Origin: Legionella sp. MW5194
Lineage (GTDB): Bacteria > Pseudomonadota > Gammaproteobacteria > Legionellales > Legionellaceae
Length of the DNA: 64,000 nt
Direction of reading: 5' to 3'
NCBI RefSeq assembly: GCF_016864235.1
Contig: NZ_CP045732.1
Coordinates: forward strand, 310,001-374,000
Under the pieces are notes generated by a model, which had not been told where the DNA came from, searched no databases, and worked only from the letters and a program-made list of their open reading frames with translations. This document shows positions 1 to 8,772 of the stretch, one piece after another; the stretch's first letter is position 1, and every line of letters begins with the position of its first letter. Made by a program: the position numbers and the translations under genes.

Positions 1-377
1 CGGAAGATTATGATCGGGAAACGGTGCAGTTACTGACCCTGCATGCCTCCAAGGGCCTCGAATTCCCCTATGTTTATTTGGTCGGCATGGAAGAAGAATT
101 GCTGCCCCATCGGGTGAGTATTGACGAGGAGCAGATTGACGAAGAACGCCGGCTTGCCTATGTCGGCATTACCCGGGCGCAAAAAGGCCTGTGTTTTACC
201 TTAGCCCGTCAGAGACGACGTGGCGGGGAGTTGCAGGATTGTTTGCCCAGCCGATTTTTAGAGGAATTGCCGGAAGAACACCTGGAATGGTTTGGCAAAG
301 GAAAGGAACGCAACGAGGCCAAGTCTAAAGAATTGGCGCGTTCTCATTTGCAGGGTTTAAAAAATTTACTGACTTAG
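1..377 (+). CDS. rep: ATP-dependent DNA helicase Rep, C-terminal fragment (5' end outside window)
   Basis: Only the last ~125 codons are present; the frame is open from base 3. The fragment carries the late UvrD/Rep helicase motifs: [14 protein letters not shown] (motif V region) and [15 protein letters not shown] (motif VI with its arginine). The spacing and the [14 protein letters not shown]-type tail match Rep better than UvrD or PcrA. Rep is a superfamily 1A 3'-5' helicase that clears proteins ahead of replication forks. It ends 53 bp before the convergent mavN gene. The internal GTG at 24 is not the start. Confidence 0.9.
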   Translation, partial: EDYDRETVQLLTLHASKGLEFPYVYLVGMEEELLPHRVSIDEEQIDEERRLAYVGITRAQKGLCFTLARQRRRGGELQDCLPSRFLEELPEEHLEWFGKGKERNEAKSKELARSHLQGLKNLLT

Positions 378-391
378 TCAGCAGAATGAAC

Positions 392-419
392 CTGGATAAA
401 GCCCGAAGGCTAAATCCAG
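392..419. terminator. Hairpin between convergent rep and mavN
   Basis: CTGGAT (392-397) pairs with ATCCAG (414-419) and AGCC (400-403) with GGCT (408-411), separated by an AA/AA internal loop and closed by a CGAA loop. It is nearly symmetric and lies in the 53-bp gap between two convergent genes, so it could end transcription from both sides. There is no run of T on either strand, so an intrinsic terminator is uncertain. Confidence 0.4.
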
Positions 420-430
420 TAGGGGGCGGT

Positions 431-2347
431 TTATGCCGCTGGGGAAATCCGTTTTGACAGTTTTTCCAGAAATGCCTCGGTCTGAGTAGGGCCTTTGCTG
501 AAAAAGCGGTGGGTTTTGTGAACAGGGTTTCTGGCTTCATTTTTAACCAGTTCATGGGCCCTTTCCTCGCCACGACGTAACGACTGATCCAGTTCCTCCA
601 GTTTTTGCGACTTCATGTCTGCCACACCAGGCTTCAAAAGCGTTCGTTTGAAATGCTCCTGCCGGTAAAGATTGACATGATACAGGGCCTGTTCGGTTTC
701 CCAGTCCTCAGAGGGTTGGGTTTCCACCACCACATTTTCTTCGGTTTCCGAGTCAAAGGGATTGCCGCGTTGCTTATTCCAGGCGCTCTTAAAATCGGCA
801 TGCGGACTGCGTTGATTAACTTCCGGGTTATTGAGTTGGCTGAATCCGTAATCCCACAGGGCGGCCAGAAAATAGATGGGTATGAAAATGAACCTCAGCA
901 TCCGGGTCGGTAAATCCGCCTCATGCGAATGCCCATGTTCTTTCCCGAGGCGCTCGTTCAATACATCACGAAAATCACTGTGGCGGTGCTCATGGGAGTG
1001 AGACATGAAATAATGCATGTCTTCAAACCCTTCGCTGACAATGCCGAGAATGGCTGACAATATTTCAGGGATGCCCGGGACCCTGTCCGCGGTAACGCCG
1101 ATACTGACCAAATGGCCGAAAAAAAACAGGATGCGCAAAGGCACAATGGTTAATTTCAGGATTAAACGAAACGGGTTTAAGATCTGCCCCCAGTTTTCGC
1201 GCGCATACAATTCTGCGCCCCATTTACTCAATCGCGTGATCGCGTGCTGGAAAAAATTACGGCCGCTGTTTAAGGCAGAGTAAATGATATTCAGTGAGTC
1301 CGCGGTATTTTCAAGATTAAAAATCAAGGCGGAAAAGCCGGTAATGATGGGATTGATCACCCCCATGACAAAACTGGGTATTTTGACCATCCAGCCAAAC
1401 AGGGGTTGGGCATTTTTAGCCACCGTCCACCAGGTACCGGCGGTGCAGATGGTTAAGGCAGTGGCTAAACCCAACAGGAGTACGGCCGTGACCGCCATAA
1501 AGACATTTTTGACGGTGACGCCCTGTTTAAAATCATCACGAAGGCGCCGATACCACTTGCGCAGGGTATCGTTATTAATCATGTCGGTGATGGCATTGTA
1601 GGTCAGAAAACCATACGCTGTCCCGGCAACAATGGCCATGGGTAGAATGATGGCTGGCAAAAAGCCGAAGGGAATGGTGGCTAACAGCGGAATGGTTGCG
1701 AATTCACCCACTAACAGGTAGGTCGTGCCTATCCCCATGAAGACTGCGGCCAAGACACTGAACGCCTGGACGCCGCGATAAAGACGCTGGCGGCTTGCCA
1801 ATAAATCCTGACTTTCTTTCTGCTGGTGCGTTTTAAGCCACTCACGTAATCTACTTTCATAGGGGGTCAGTGGCAGCATCCCTTCCCCCTCATCGTCTTT
1901 GGCGAAGAGCTGCAGCGCAAACCAGTTTTCCATGTCACGCAGGCGTTGCTTCAGTTGTTTTTTGCGTTTCCGGCTGGCCGCATTCAGTTTGACATGCTTG
2001 AATTTTTCCATTTCCAGCAATTGGGCCCGGTAATCGATAAAGAATTGCGGTAGAGGCTCGTTGCTATTAAATTCTTCCTCTTTGGGGAATTTTTCCAGCA
2101 GGTACTGGTTGGCAAGGTAACGCTTTAGGTAATCGCGCCCCGTTATTTTATTAAATGCCCCTTTAATATTCTGAAAATAAATTTCACCTTCGTAAGCCAC
2201 CGACAAACCAAAGGCCGTGAAAGCCAGAGGCAATAAAGGCAATAGGGCATACATGCCGCCGAAACTTAAAAAGCCAAGAATCAGACTGGCGCCTGCCGTT
2301 AACAGGAATAGAAAAAGATAATACGGAATTTTTTTTGTTTTCATCAT
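431..2347 (-). CDS. mavN: MavN/IroT-like Dot/Icm effector, vacuolar transition-metal transporter
   Basis: This 638-residue protein has several hydrophobic segments (about residues 8-50, 190-250, 285-345, 390-420 and 485-505), a charged N-terminal loop (about 95-180) and a charged C-terminal tail. A His-rich loop near residues 445-475 (MSHSHEHRHSDF, then HGHSH) suggests metal binding. Three facts support MavN: multi-pass topology, a Fur box upstream, and a LapA-type aminopeptidase as neighbour, which is also the L. pneumophila arrangement as I recall it (lpg2814/lpg2815). MavN is known as a widely conserved effector inserted in the Legionella vacuole membrane, where it moves iron and other transition metals. 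The start has a good SD (AGGGTGA). The name is inferred from context and architecture, not alignment. Confidence 0.74.
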   Translation of the reverse strand: MMKTKKIPYYLFLFLLTAGASLILGFLSFGGMYALLPLLPLAFTAFGLSVAYEGEIYFQNIKGAFNKITGRDYLKRYLANQYLLEKFPKEEEFNSNEPLPQFFIDYRAQLLEMEKFKHVKLNAASRKRKKQLKQRLRDMENWFALQLFAKDDEGEGMLPLTPYESRLREWLKTHQQKESQDLLASRQRLYRGVQAFSVLAAVFMGIGTTYLLVGEFATIPLLATIPFGFLPAIILPMAIVAGTAYGFLTYNAITDMINNDTLRKWYRRLRDDFKQGVTVKNVFMAVTAVLLLGLATALTICTAGTWWTVAKNAQPLFGWMVKIPSFVMGVINPIITGFSALIFNLENTADSLNIIYSALNSGRNFFQHAITRLSKWGAELYARENWGQILNPFRLILKLTIVPLRILFFFGHLVSIGVTADRVPGIPEILSAILGIVSEGFEDMHYFMSHSHEHRHSDFRDVLNERLGKEHGHSHEADLPTRMLRFIFIPIYFLAALWDYGFSQLNNPEVNQRSPHADFKSAWNKQRGNPFDSETEENVVVETQPSEDWETEQALYHVNLYRQEHFKRTLLKPGVADMKSQKLEELDQSLRRGEERAHELVKNEARNPVHKTHRFFSKGPTQTEAFLEKLSKRISPAA

Positions 2348-2387
2348 TCACCCTGAGCATTTGAAAGCTGTGGTACTTTATAACAAA

Positions 2388-2402
2388 TGAAAATGATTAT
2401 CA
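2388..2402 (-). promoter_or_regulatory. Fur box in the mavN-lapA divergent region
   Basis: TGAAAATGATTATCA differs at one position from the 7-1-7 Fur consensus TGATAATnATTATCA. On the minus strand it overlaps a possible -35 (TTGATA) and lies just upstream of a TATAAA-like -10, 41-55 bp before the mavN ATG, so it would occlude mavN transcription when iron is plentiful. It is 117 bp from the lapA start, so control of lapA is possible but less obvious. Confidence 0.78.
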
Positions 2403-2518
2403 ACAAAGTAGATGCAAAAAGAATCACTATGCTCGATTAGTTCATCGTCAAAAAAAGAAGTTGCAACATGGCGATCATCATGTACTATCAAAGGGCATTT
2501 TATTACTAAGGAGAAATA

Positions 2519-3706
2519 ATGCGTCTGAAACAATGGATGATCGGTCTTTCCGCAAGCGTCGCCCTCGCAGGTCCTGCTGTTGCAAAGCCCGTTGTGATTA
2601 ACGAACAGTTGCAAGTACCTCAATGCTTGGCCAGTCATTTGCCAAGTGACTACCCGGTCCTGGCTGAAAACCGCAATTTTAAAATTATTTCTGTCCCTTC
2701 AGACGATTTGGACACCATCACGCGTCTTGCTGATAAGGTGGGTTGCGGGCATTACATCAACGTGAGCCACAAGCTGGCCCGCGCCAAAGCCGGTTTATTA
2801 CCTGAAAAAGCGCAAGCTTTGTTAAGCGCATCCCCTAAAAAAGCGGTGCAGACTGAAAACTATGAGATTAAACACCAGGCTGAGGTGGATGCGGCACTGG
2901 CAGAGGTCAAGGCGGACAACATTTGGGACACGCTGACGCATTTAACCAGCTATTACAACCGTTCCGCCACCAAGGATACCGGCGTTGAAACCGCCAATTG
3001 GATTAAGGCCAGTTTTGAAAAAATGGCGACCGAATACGGACGTCAAGACACGGACACGTACCTGGTTAAAACCGGCTGGTACAAGCAACCCTCCGTAGTC
3101 ACGGTGATCGGAAAAGACATTAAAGCCCCAGGCATCGTCATTGGCGCTCATATGGATACCCTCGATGGCCGCATGCCGGGTGCCGGCGATGATGGCAGCG
3201 GTTCGTCCAGCGTGATGGAAATTGCTCGTGTCCTGTTGGCCAGCGATCAGAAATTAAAACGCCCGGTTTATATCATCTGGTACGCAGCCGAGGAACGTGG
3301 TCTTGTTGGTTCTCAGCATGTCGTTGAAGAATTCATGAATAAATCCATTCCGGTCAAGGCAGCAATCCAATTCGATATGACGGGTTTCCGCAACGATCCC
3401 AAGGATCAAACCATCTGGGTCTTTAAAGATTACACCGATAAAAAACTCAGTGATTTTGTCGCTTCATTAATCACGCATTACGTTAAAGTTCCCGTCAATT
3501 ACTCGCGTTGTGGCTATGGCTGCAGTGATCATGCCTCATGGACCGACGAAGGTATTCCTGCGGCGTTCCCGTGTGAAACCAGCTTTGATGATCACAACCC
3601 CTACATTCATACCTCATCCGATACCATGTCGCTATTAAGCCTTGAGCACATGACCAATTTCACTCGTTTAGGCCTGGCCTTTGCGATTGAATTGGCGAGT
3701 GAATAA
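2519..3706 (+). CDS. lapA: Secreted M28-family leucyl aminopeptidase (LapA/LapB-like)
   Basis: The 395-residue protein starts with a signal peptide (about residues 1-22, ending in ALAGPAVA) after a strong SD (AAGGAG). Di-zinc M28 motifs are in order: GAHMDT near 210, GAGDDGSG near 222, AAEERGLVG near 256, FDMTG near 285, CSDHASW near 335 and IHTSSD near 363. This supplies the expected His/Asp/Glu/Asp/His ligands and the catalytic Glu. The family removes N-terminal residues from peptides. L. pneumophila LapA and LapB are type II-secreted aminopeptidases thought to release amino acids for growth. The lapA name rests on its position beside mavN; LapB is the alternative. Confidence 0.82.
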   Translation: MRLKQWMIGLSASVALAGPAVAKPVVINEQLQVPQCLASHLPSDYPVLAENRNFKIISVPSDDLDTITRLADKVGCGHYINVSHKLARAKAGLLPEKAQALLSASPKKAVQTENYEIKHQAEVDAALAEVKADNIWDTLTHLTSYYNRSATKDTGVETANWIKASFEKMATEYGRQDTDTYLVKTGWYKQPSVVTVIGKDIKAPGIVIGAHMDTLDGRMPGAGDDGSGSSSVMEIARVLLASDQKLKRPVYIIWYAAEERGLVGSQHVVEEFMNKSIPVKAAIQFDMTGFRNDPKDQTIWVFKDYTDKKLSDFVASLITHYVKVPVNYSRCGYGCSDHASWTDEGIPAAFPCETSFDDHNPYIHTSSDTMSLLSLEHMTNFTRLGLAFAIELASE

Positions 3707-3718
3707 GGTGAGCTTGCG

Positions 3719-3739
3719 CCCTCTCCCGCGGGGAGAGGG
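3719..3739. terminator. GC-rich palindrome between convergent lapA and spoVR
   Basis: CCCTCTCCC (3719-3727) and GGGAGAGGG (3731-3739) form a perfect 9-bp stem with a 3-nt loop, in the 59-bp gap between two convergent genes. It could act as a bidirectional terminator, although no T run follows immediately. CCCTCTCC/GGAGAGGG palindromes of this kind also occur as short dispersed intergenic repeats in proteobacteria, and a degenerate relative may lie near 25110-25137. Confidence 0.45.
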
Positions 3740-3765
3740 TGTTAATAAGGCTGTGAATGACCCCT

Positions 3766-5292
3766 TTAGTGGATTTCTTTACCGCTTTTGGTCGTCGGAA
3801 GCGGCGGGCAATGATATTCCTGAAGAATCTGACCCTCCGTGTCAACCGCTTGCAGAATGACTGGAAATTTCCATAAGGTGTGCAGGTGTTTTAATACTTC
3901 GTCTGTACTTTCACCTAAAGGAATGCGGTTTTGCTGGGTGTACCGCAAAGTGAGCGATCGATCACCTGCAACATCGACGGAATACACCTGAATATCGGGT
4001 TCCAGGTTACCCAGGTTGTATTGCGATGACAGTGACTCACGAATGGTCTGATAACCCGATTCATCGTGAATTGCCCCAATAATGAGTTCCGGTTGCCGGT
4101 CATCATCCACAATATGGAATAATTTTAATTCACGAATTAAGCGTGGCGACAGATATTGGGCAATGAAACTTTCATCTTTAAAATTGCGCATGGCGGTATC
4201 GAGACTGCTTAGCCAATCGGTATTGACGAGGAAAGGGAACCAGCGTTTGTCTTCTTCAGTGGGAGACTCGCAAATGCGCTTGATGTCCTGCATCATGTGG
4301 TAACCGAGTGTGTACGGGTTGATGCCGCTGTAATAGGGGCTGTTAAAAGCCGGCTGCATGATCACATTGGTATGGCTTTGCAGAATTTCCAGCATAAATT
4401 CATCGGTAACCAGGCCTTCATCGTAGAGGCCGTGCAGCAGAGTGTAATGCCAAAAGCATGCCCAGCCCTCATTCATCACTTTAGTTTGCCCTTGCGGATA
4501 AAAATATTGGGCAATTTTACGCACTATCCTTACAATTTCCCGCTGCCAGGACTCCAGTAAGGGCGCATTTTTTTCAATGAAATAAAGAATATTCTCCTGC
4601 GGTTCTTCCGGAAAACGCTTTTTATGGCCATTAGCATCCACGTGCTTGCTTTGCGGGATGGTTCGCCACAATTCATTAACCTGCGATTGCAAATACATCT
4701 CACGGTTTTGCTGCCTGATTTTTTCTTCCTGAATGGACAGGGTGGCGGGGTGTTTGTAGCGGTCAACCCCGTAGTTCATCAGCGCATGGCAGGCATCAAG
4801 GACGGCTTCCACTTCATCAATACCATGCCGTTCCTCGCATTGACTGATGTAGTTTCTGGCAAAAACCAGGTAGTCAATAATGGCATCCGCTGAGGTCCAC
4901 ATCTTAAACAGGTAATTGTTTTTAAAAAACGAATTATGGCCATAACAGGCGTGAGCAATCACCAAGGCCTGCATGGCCATGGTGTTTTCTTCCATCAAAT
5001 AAGAAATGCAGGGGTTGGAATTAATCACCAGTTCATAGGCTAACCCCATCTGGCCGCGTTTATAACTTTTTTCCACACCCACGAAATGCTTGCCAAAGGA
5101 CCAGTGATGGTAACCAATCGGCATGCCGACGGAAGCATAGGCATCCATCATCTGTTCCGCGGTAATAATTTCAATCTGATTGGGGTAAGTGTCTAACTTA
5201 AAGTCAGCGGCCAGACGTCCGATTTCTTTATCGTAAGTTTGAATTAATTCAAAGGTCCATTCCGCACCTGTTGATATCGGTTTTTTCCTCAT
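3766..5292 (-). CDS. SpoVR family protein (YcgB-like)
   Basis: The 508-residue length matches E. coli YcgB (about 510). The sequence shows the SpoVR signature around [11 protein letters not shown], the central [14 protein letters not shown] stretch and the [15 protein letters not shown] segment. The biochemical role of SpoVR proteins is unresolved; they are nearly always encoded with PrkA and a YeaH-type vWA protein and are linked to sporulation or stationary-phase stress. The start codon overlaps the upstream yeaH stop (ATGA), so translation is probably coupled. It is the last gene of the prkA-yeaH-spoVR operon. Confidence 0.92.
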   Translation of the reverse strand: MRKKPISTGAEWTFELIQTYDKEIGRLAADFKLDTYPNQIEIITAEQMMDAYASVGMPIGYHHWSFGKHFVGVEKSYKRGQMGLAYELVINSNPCISYLMEENTMAMQALVIAHACYGHNSFFKNNYLFKMWTSADAIIDYLVFARNYISQCEERHGIDEVEAVLDACHALMNYGVDRYKHPATLSIQEEKIRQQNREMYLQSQVNELWRTIPQSKHVDANGHKKRFPEEPQENILYFIEKNAPLLESWQREIVRIVRKIAQYFYPQGQTKVMNEGWACFWHYTLLHGLYDEGLVTDEFMLEILQSHTNVIMQPAFNSPYYSGINPYTLGYHMMQDIKRICESPTEEDKRWFPFLVNTDWLSSLDTAMRNFKDESFIAQYLSPRLIRELKLFHIVDDDRQPELIIGAIHDESGYQTIRESLSSQYNLGNLEPDIQVYSVDVAGDRSLTLRYTQQNRIPLGESTDEVLKHLHTLWKFPVILQAVDTEGQILQEYHCPPLPTTKSGKEIH

Positions 5293-6554
5293 ACCGTTTT
5301 CCTTTTGAATAACTCACGAAACACAGGGTAAATATCGGTAACATTATCGATGTTTTCCATGGCAAAGTTGGGGTAGTTGTTTTTAACCTGCTGATACACT
5401 TCCCAAAGGCTTTGGTGATGACGGGGCATGATTTCAATGTAGGCAAAATATTGCAGCAGCGGCATGATTTTCTCCTGCAGCAACTCCTGGCAATAGGGCG
5501 AGTCGGCATTCCAGTTGTCGCCGTCTGAAGCCTGAGCGACATAGATATTCCATGAAGAAGGCGGGTAGCGGGCTTCGATAATGGCATGCAAGAGTTCAAG
5601 AGCACTGGAGACGACGGTACCGCCGGTCTCGCGGGAGTAAAAAAACTCTTCTTCATTCACTTCCTTGGCGGAGGTGTGGTGACGAATAAAAACCAGCTCA
5701 ATTTTTTCATAATTTTTGGTCAGGAAGAGGTAGAGAAGAATAAAAAAGCGTTTGGCGATGTCCTTCTTGGCTTCATCCATCGAGCCTGAAACGTCCATGA
5801 CACAAAACATAACGGCCTGTGTAGAGGGCGAAGGAATTCGTATGCGGTGATTGTAACGCAAATCAATGGTGTCAATGAATGGCACAGCCTGAATCTTGCG
5901 TTTTAAAAATTCAACCGTCTGTCTGACCTTGGCCACGATGTCCTGATCGGCGGTGGGATCCGCTTCGAGTCTCGCCAGCTCCTCTTCCGCTTCGCGTAGC
6001 TGACGCTTGTAAGGGGATGACAGTGCCACGCGACGGCCGGTTGCCTGACGCATGGAGCGTACGACGTTGATGTTGCTGGGAATTCCGCTGCTGGTTACGC
6101 CGGCCCGCACCGTTTTGTAGGTGGTGAGACGAGCCAGTTCCTTTTTAACCAAATCGGGTAATTCGAGATCCTCAAAATAAATTTCAAGAAATTCTTCGCG
6201 GGAAAGCTGAAAGACAAAATCATCCTCGCCTTCGCCGCTGTCACTGGCCTGGCCGCCGCTGCCACCAGCCCCACTTTCGGAGGGGCGTTTAATGCGGTCA
6301 CCAGTGATGAATTGATCATTCCCGGGTAACACCCGTTCAATACGTCCGCCCTGACCACGGTGAAAGCGTGGTTCAGAAATGTCTCTTGCTGGGATACTGA
6401 TTTGTTCGCCCTGATCGATTTCGGTAATGCTTCGTTTACCAACTGCATCAGAGACAGCGCGTTTAATCTGGTTTTTGTAACGGCGAAGAAAGCGCTGGCG
6501 ATTCACCGTGCTTTTTTTGCCGGCGTTTTGTCGTCGATCAATCAGTTGTGACAT
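5289..6554 (-). CDS. yeaH: YeaH/YhbH family protein (DUF444) with vWA MIDAS motif
   Basis: Middle gene of the PrkA module. The start is set at 6554: the protein then begins [20 protein letters not shown], as in YeaH, behind an AAGGATG SD, and has 421 residues (YeaH is about 427). An upstream in-frame ATG at 6608 would add 18 residues unlike the family. The basic N-terminal region is followed by a Gly/Ser-rich linker and a von Willebrand A-like domain with the metal-binding DVSGSM motif at about residues 253-258. In E. coli YeaH works with the kinase YeaG in responses to sustained nutrient stress. Confidence 0.93.
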   Translation of the reverse strand: MSQLIDRRQNAGKKSTVNRQRFLRRYKNQIKRAVSDAVGKRSITEIDQGEQISIPARDISEPRFHRGQGGRIERVLPGNDQFITGDRIKRPSESGAGGSGGQASDSGEGEDDFVFQLSREEFLEIYFEDLELPDLVKKELARLTTYKTVRAGVTSSGIPSNINVVRSMRQATGRRVALSSPYKRQLREAEEELARLEADPTADQDIVAKVRQTVEFLKRKIQAVPFIDTIDLRYNHRIRIPSPSTQAVMFCVMDVSGSMDEAKKDIAKRFFILLYLFLTKNYEKIELVFIRHHTSAKEVNEEEFFYSRETGGTVVSSALELLHAIIEARYPPSSWNIYVAQASDGDNWNADSPYCQELLQEKIMPLLQYFAYIEIMPRHHQSLWEVYQQVKNNYPNFAMENIDNVTDIYPVFRELFKRKTV

Positions 6555-6623
6555 GGCCACATCCTTATCCGCATCCGGGTTGCTTCCTTCAATAATAGAA
6601 AAAAACAACCCTTTATGCTGGTG

Positions 6624-8555
6624 TTATTGCGATTTGCGTACACGTAAATACCATTCGCAAAGTAATCTAACCTGCTTGCGGGTATACCCTTTGTCAACCA
6701 TGCGGGCAATAAATTCTTCGTGTTTCTTCTTGTCATCTTCCGATGCTTTGGCATTAAAAGAAATCACAGGCAACAAGTCTTCGGTATTGGTAAACATCTT
6801 TTTCTCAATGACCGTTTTTAATTTCTCATAACTGTTCCATATTGGATTCTTGCCGTGGTTATTCGCCCGTGCACGCAAGACGAAATTCACCACTTCATTT
6901 CGGAAGTCCTTGGGATTGGAAATACCTGCTGGCTTCTCAATTTTTTCCAATTCGGAATTTAATGACGGCCTGTCAAAGATTTCGCCAGTGTCCGGATCGC
7001 GGTAGTCCTGATCCTGAATCCAGAAATCCGCATAGGTGATGTAACGATCGAAGATGTTCTGACCATACTCGGAGTAGGATTCGAGGTAGGCAGTCTGAAT
7101 TTCCTTACCAATGAATTCAACGTAACGGTGAGTCAGATGCTCTTTAATGAAGGCCAGGTATTTTTCATGCAGTTCCTGCGGAAATTGTTCCTGCTCAATC
7201 TGGCGCTCCAGCACATAGAGCAGATGCACCGGGTTTGCGGCGATTTCGGTGTGGTCAAAGTTAAAGACTTTGGACAGGATTTTGAAGGCAAAGCGGGTGG
7301 AGATGCCGCTCATGCCCTCATCCACACCGGCAAAATCACGGTATTCCTGATAGGATTTGGCCTTGGGATCCGTGTCTTTAAGGCTTTCGCCGTTATAAAC
7401 GCGCATTTTTGAATAAATGCTTGAATTTTGCGGTTCTTTCAGGCGAGTCAATACGGAAAATTGAGCCAGCATATCGAGCGTGCCGGGCGCGCAGGGGGCG
7501 CTTTTTAACGAGCTGTTATCAAGCAGTTTCTGATAAATTTTGATTTCTTCAGACACGCGCAGGCAATACGGAACTTTGACAATATTAATACGGTCAATAA
7601 AGGCTTCATTGTTTTTATTGTTGCGGAAGGATTGCCATTCTGACTCATTGGAGTGAGCCAGGATAATGCCTTCAAAGGGGATGGCCGATAAGCCTTCTGT
7701 GGCGTTGTAATTGCCTTCCTGAGTCGCAGTCAATAGCGGATGCAGCACCTTGATGGGTGCTTTGAACATCTCCACAAATTCCATTATACCGCGGTTGGCG
7801 CGGCATAAACCGCCGGAATAACTGTAGGCATCGGGATCGTCCTGAGAAAATTCTTCGAGTTTACGGATATCGACTTTACCGACCAGCGAGGAGATGTCCT
7901 GATTATTTTCATCACCCGGCTCCGTTTTGGAAACGGCAATTTGTTTCAGGCGGGAAGGCTTTAATTTAATCACTTTAAATTGATTGATGTCGCCATTGAA
8001 TTCCTGCAGGCGCTTCACTGCCCAGGGGGACATGACGTAACGCAGGTGTCGGGTGGGAATACCATACCGTTCCCTTAAAATGTCACCGTCTTCCTCCGGG
8101 TTAAAAAGAGACAGCGGCGAATCAAACACCGGGGATCCCTTAATGGCGTAAAAGGGCACTTTTTGCATCAGATCCTTAAGCTTCTCGGCAAGCGACGATT
8201 TGCCGCCGCCGACGGGGCCGAGCAGGTAAAGGACCTGTTTGGTTTCTTCCAGACCCTGAGCTGCGTGCTTTAAAAAACCCACAATTTGTTCAATGGGTTC
8301 TTCCATGCCAAAAAATTCCCGGAACACGGGGTAACGATGAATGACCTTGTTGGAAAATAATCTTGATAAGACGGGATCATGACGTGTATCAATCAATTCG
8401 GGTTCGCCAATGGCCAGCAGCAGGCGTTCAGCAGGATTGGCATAAGCCGTTGGGTCGGTTTTACACAACTCCAGATATTCATTGAGAGTCAACTCTTCTT
8501 CTTTGTTGTCGACAAAGCGTCGAGTGTAATTTAATAAAAAATCTTCTGTGCTCAT
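6624..8555 (-). CDS. prkA: PrkA/YeaG serine protein kinase
   Basis: First gene of the prkA-yeaH-spoVR operon. With the start at 8555 (MSTEDFLLNYTRRF, SD AAGGGG) it has 643 residues, like E. coli YeaG. An in-frame ATG at 8639 would add 28 poorly conserved residues and is rejected. The N-terminal AAA+-like domain has a Walker A motif GPVGGGKS near residues 110-118; the C-terminal half carries the PrkA kinase region. The family autophosphorylates on Ser/Thr and acts in stationary-phase and starvation responses; some bacterial PrkA proteins have also been described as AAA+ proteases. A 68-bp gap separates it from yeaH. Confidence 0.94.
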   Translation of the reverse strand: MSTEDFLLNYTRRFVDNKEEELTLNEYLELCKTDPTAYANPAERLLLAIGEPELIDTRHDPVLSRLFSNKVIHRYPVFREFFGMEEPIEQIVGFLKHAAQGLEETKQVLYLLGPVGGGKSSLAEKLKDLMQKVPFYAIKGSPVFDSPLSLFNPEEDGDILRERYGIPTRHLRYVMSPWAVKRLQEFNGDINQFKVIKLKPSRLKQIAVSKTEPGDENNQDISSLVGKVDIRKLEEFSQDDPDAYSYSGGLCRANRGIMEFVEMFKAPIKVLHPLLTATQEGNYNATEGLSAIPFEGIILAHSNESEWQSFRNNKNNEAFIDRINIVKVPYCLRVSEEIKIYQKLLDNSSLKSAPCAPGTLDMLAQFSVLTRLKEPQNSSIYSKMRVYNGESLKDTDPKAKSYQEYRDFAGVDEGMSGISTRFAFKILSKVFNFDHTEIAANPVHLLYVLERQIEQEQFPQELHEKYLAFIKEHLTHRYVEFIGKEIQTAYLESYSEYGQNIFDRYITYADFWIQDQDYRDPDTGEIFDRPSLNSELEKIEKPAGISNPKDFRNEVVNFVLRARANNHGKNPIWNSYEKLKTVIEKKMFTNTEDLLPVISFNAKASEDDKKKHEEFIARMVDKGYTRKQVRLLCEWYLRVRKSQ

Positions 8556-8654
8556 AAGCCATCCCCTTTCACTAAAATCCCTGGCGGGAAACGCACGTCT
8601 TGCCTTTACCACTTTGCATTTCTCTGATAAAAGCGACAAACTATCCTTAAATTT

Positions 8655-8675
8655 AGTATAGAACCAAAATGGTTC
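8655..8675 (-). promoter_or_regulatory. Possible prkA -10 with adjacent palindromic operator
   Basis: The minus strand has TATACT (8655-8660), directly preceded by a perfect palindrome GAACCA-AAA-TGGTTC (8661-8675) that would occupy the promoter spacer. No good -35 is visible, which suits an activator- or alternative-sigma-dependent promoter. The 5' leader to the prkA ATG would be about 95 nt. The region to 8772 is shared with divergent pepN and is otherwise AT-rich. Confidence 0.38.
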
Positions 8676-8772
8676 CTGAAGTAGAGCTAAGGCATAAAAA
8701 AATTAAAAAGAATCAAATCATTATTTATACCGTTTTTTATTATTCAAGAGTAAGTCTACCCAGAATGGAGCA

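Noticed and set aside
2378-2638. 86-codon minus-strand frame across the mavN-lapA region
   Set aside because: It runs through the Fur box, the lapA SD and the lapA signal-peptide coding region; no RBS or homology.
3766-8555. prkA-yeaH-spoVR as a new system
   Set aside because: It is the known conserved PrkA/YeaH/SpoVR stress module in its usual order; only its promoter palindrome is notable.
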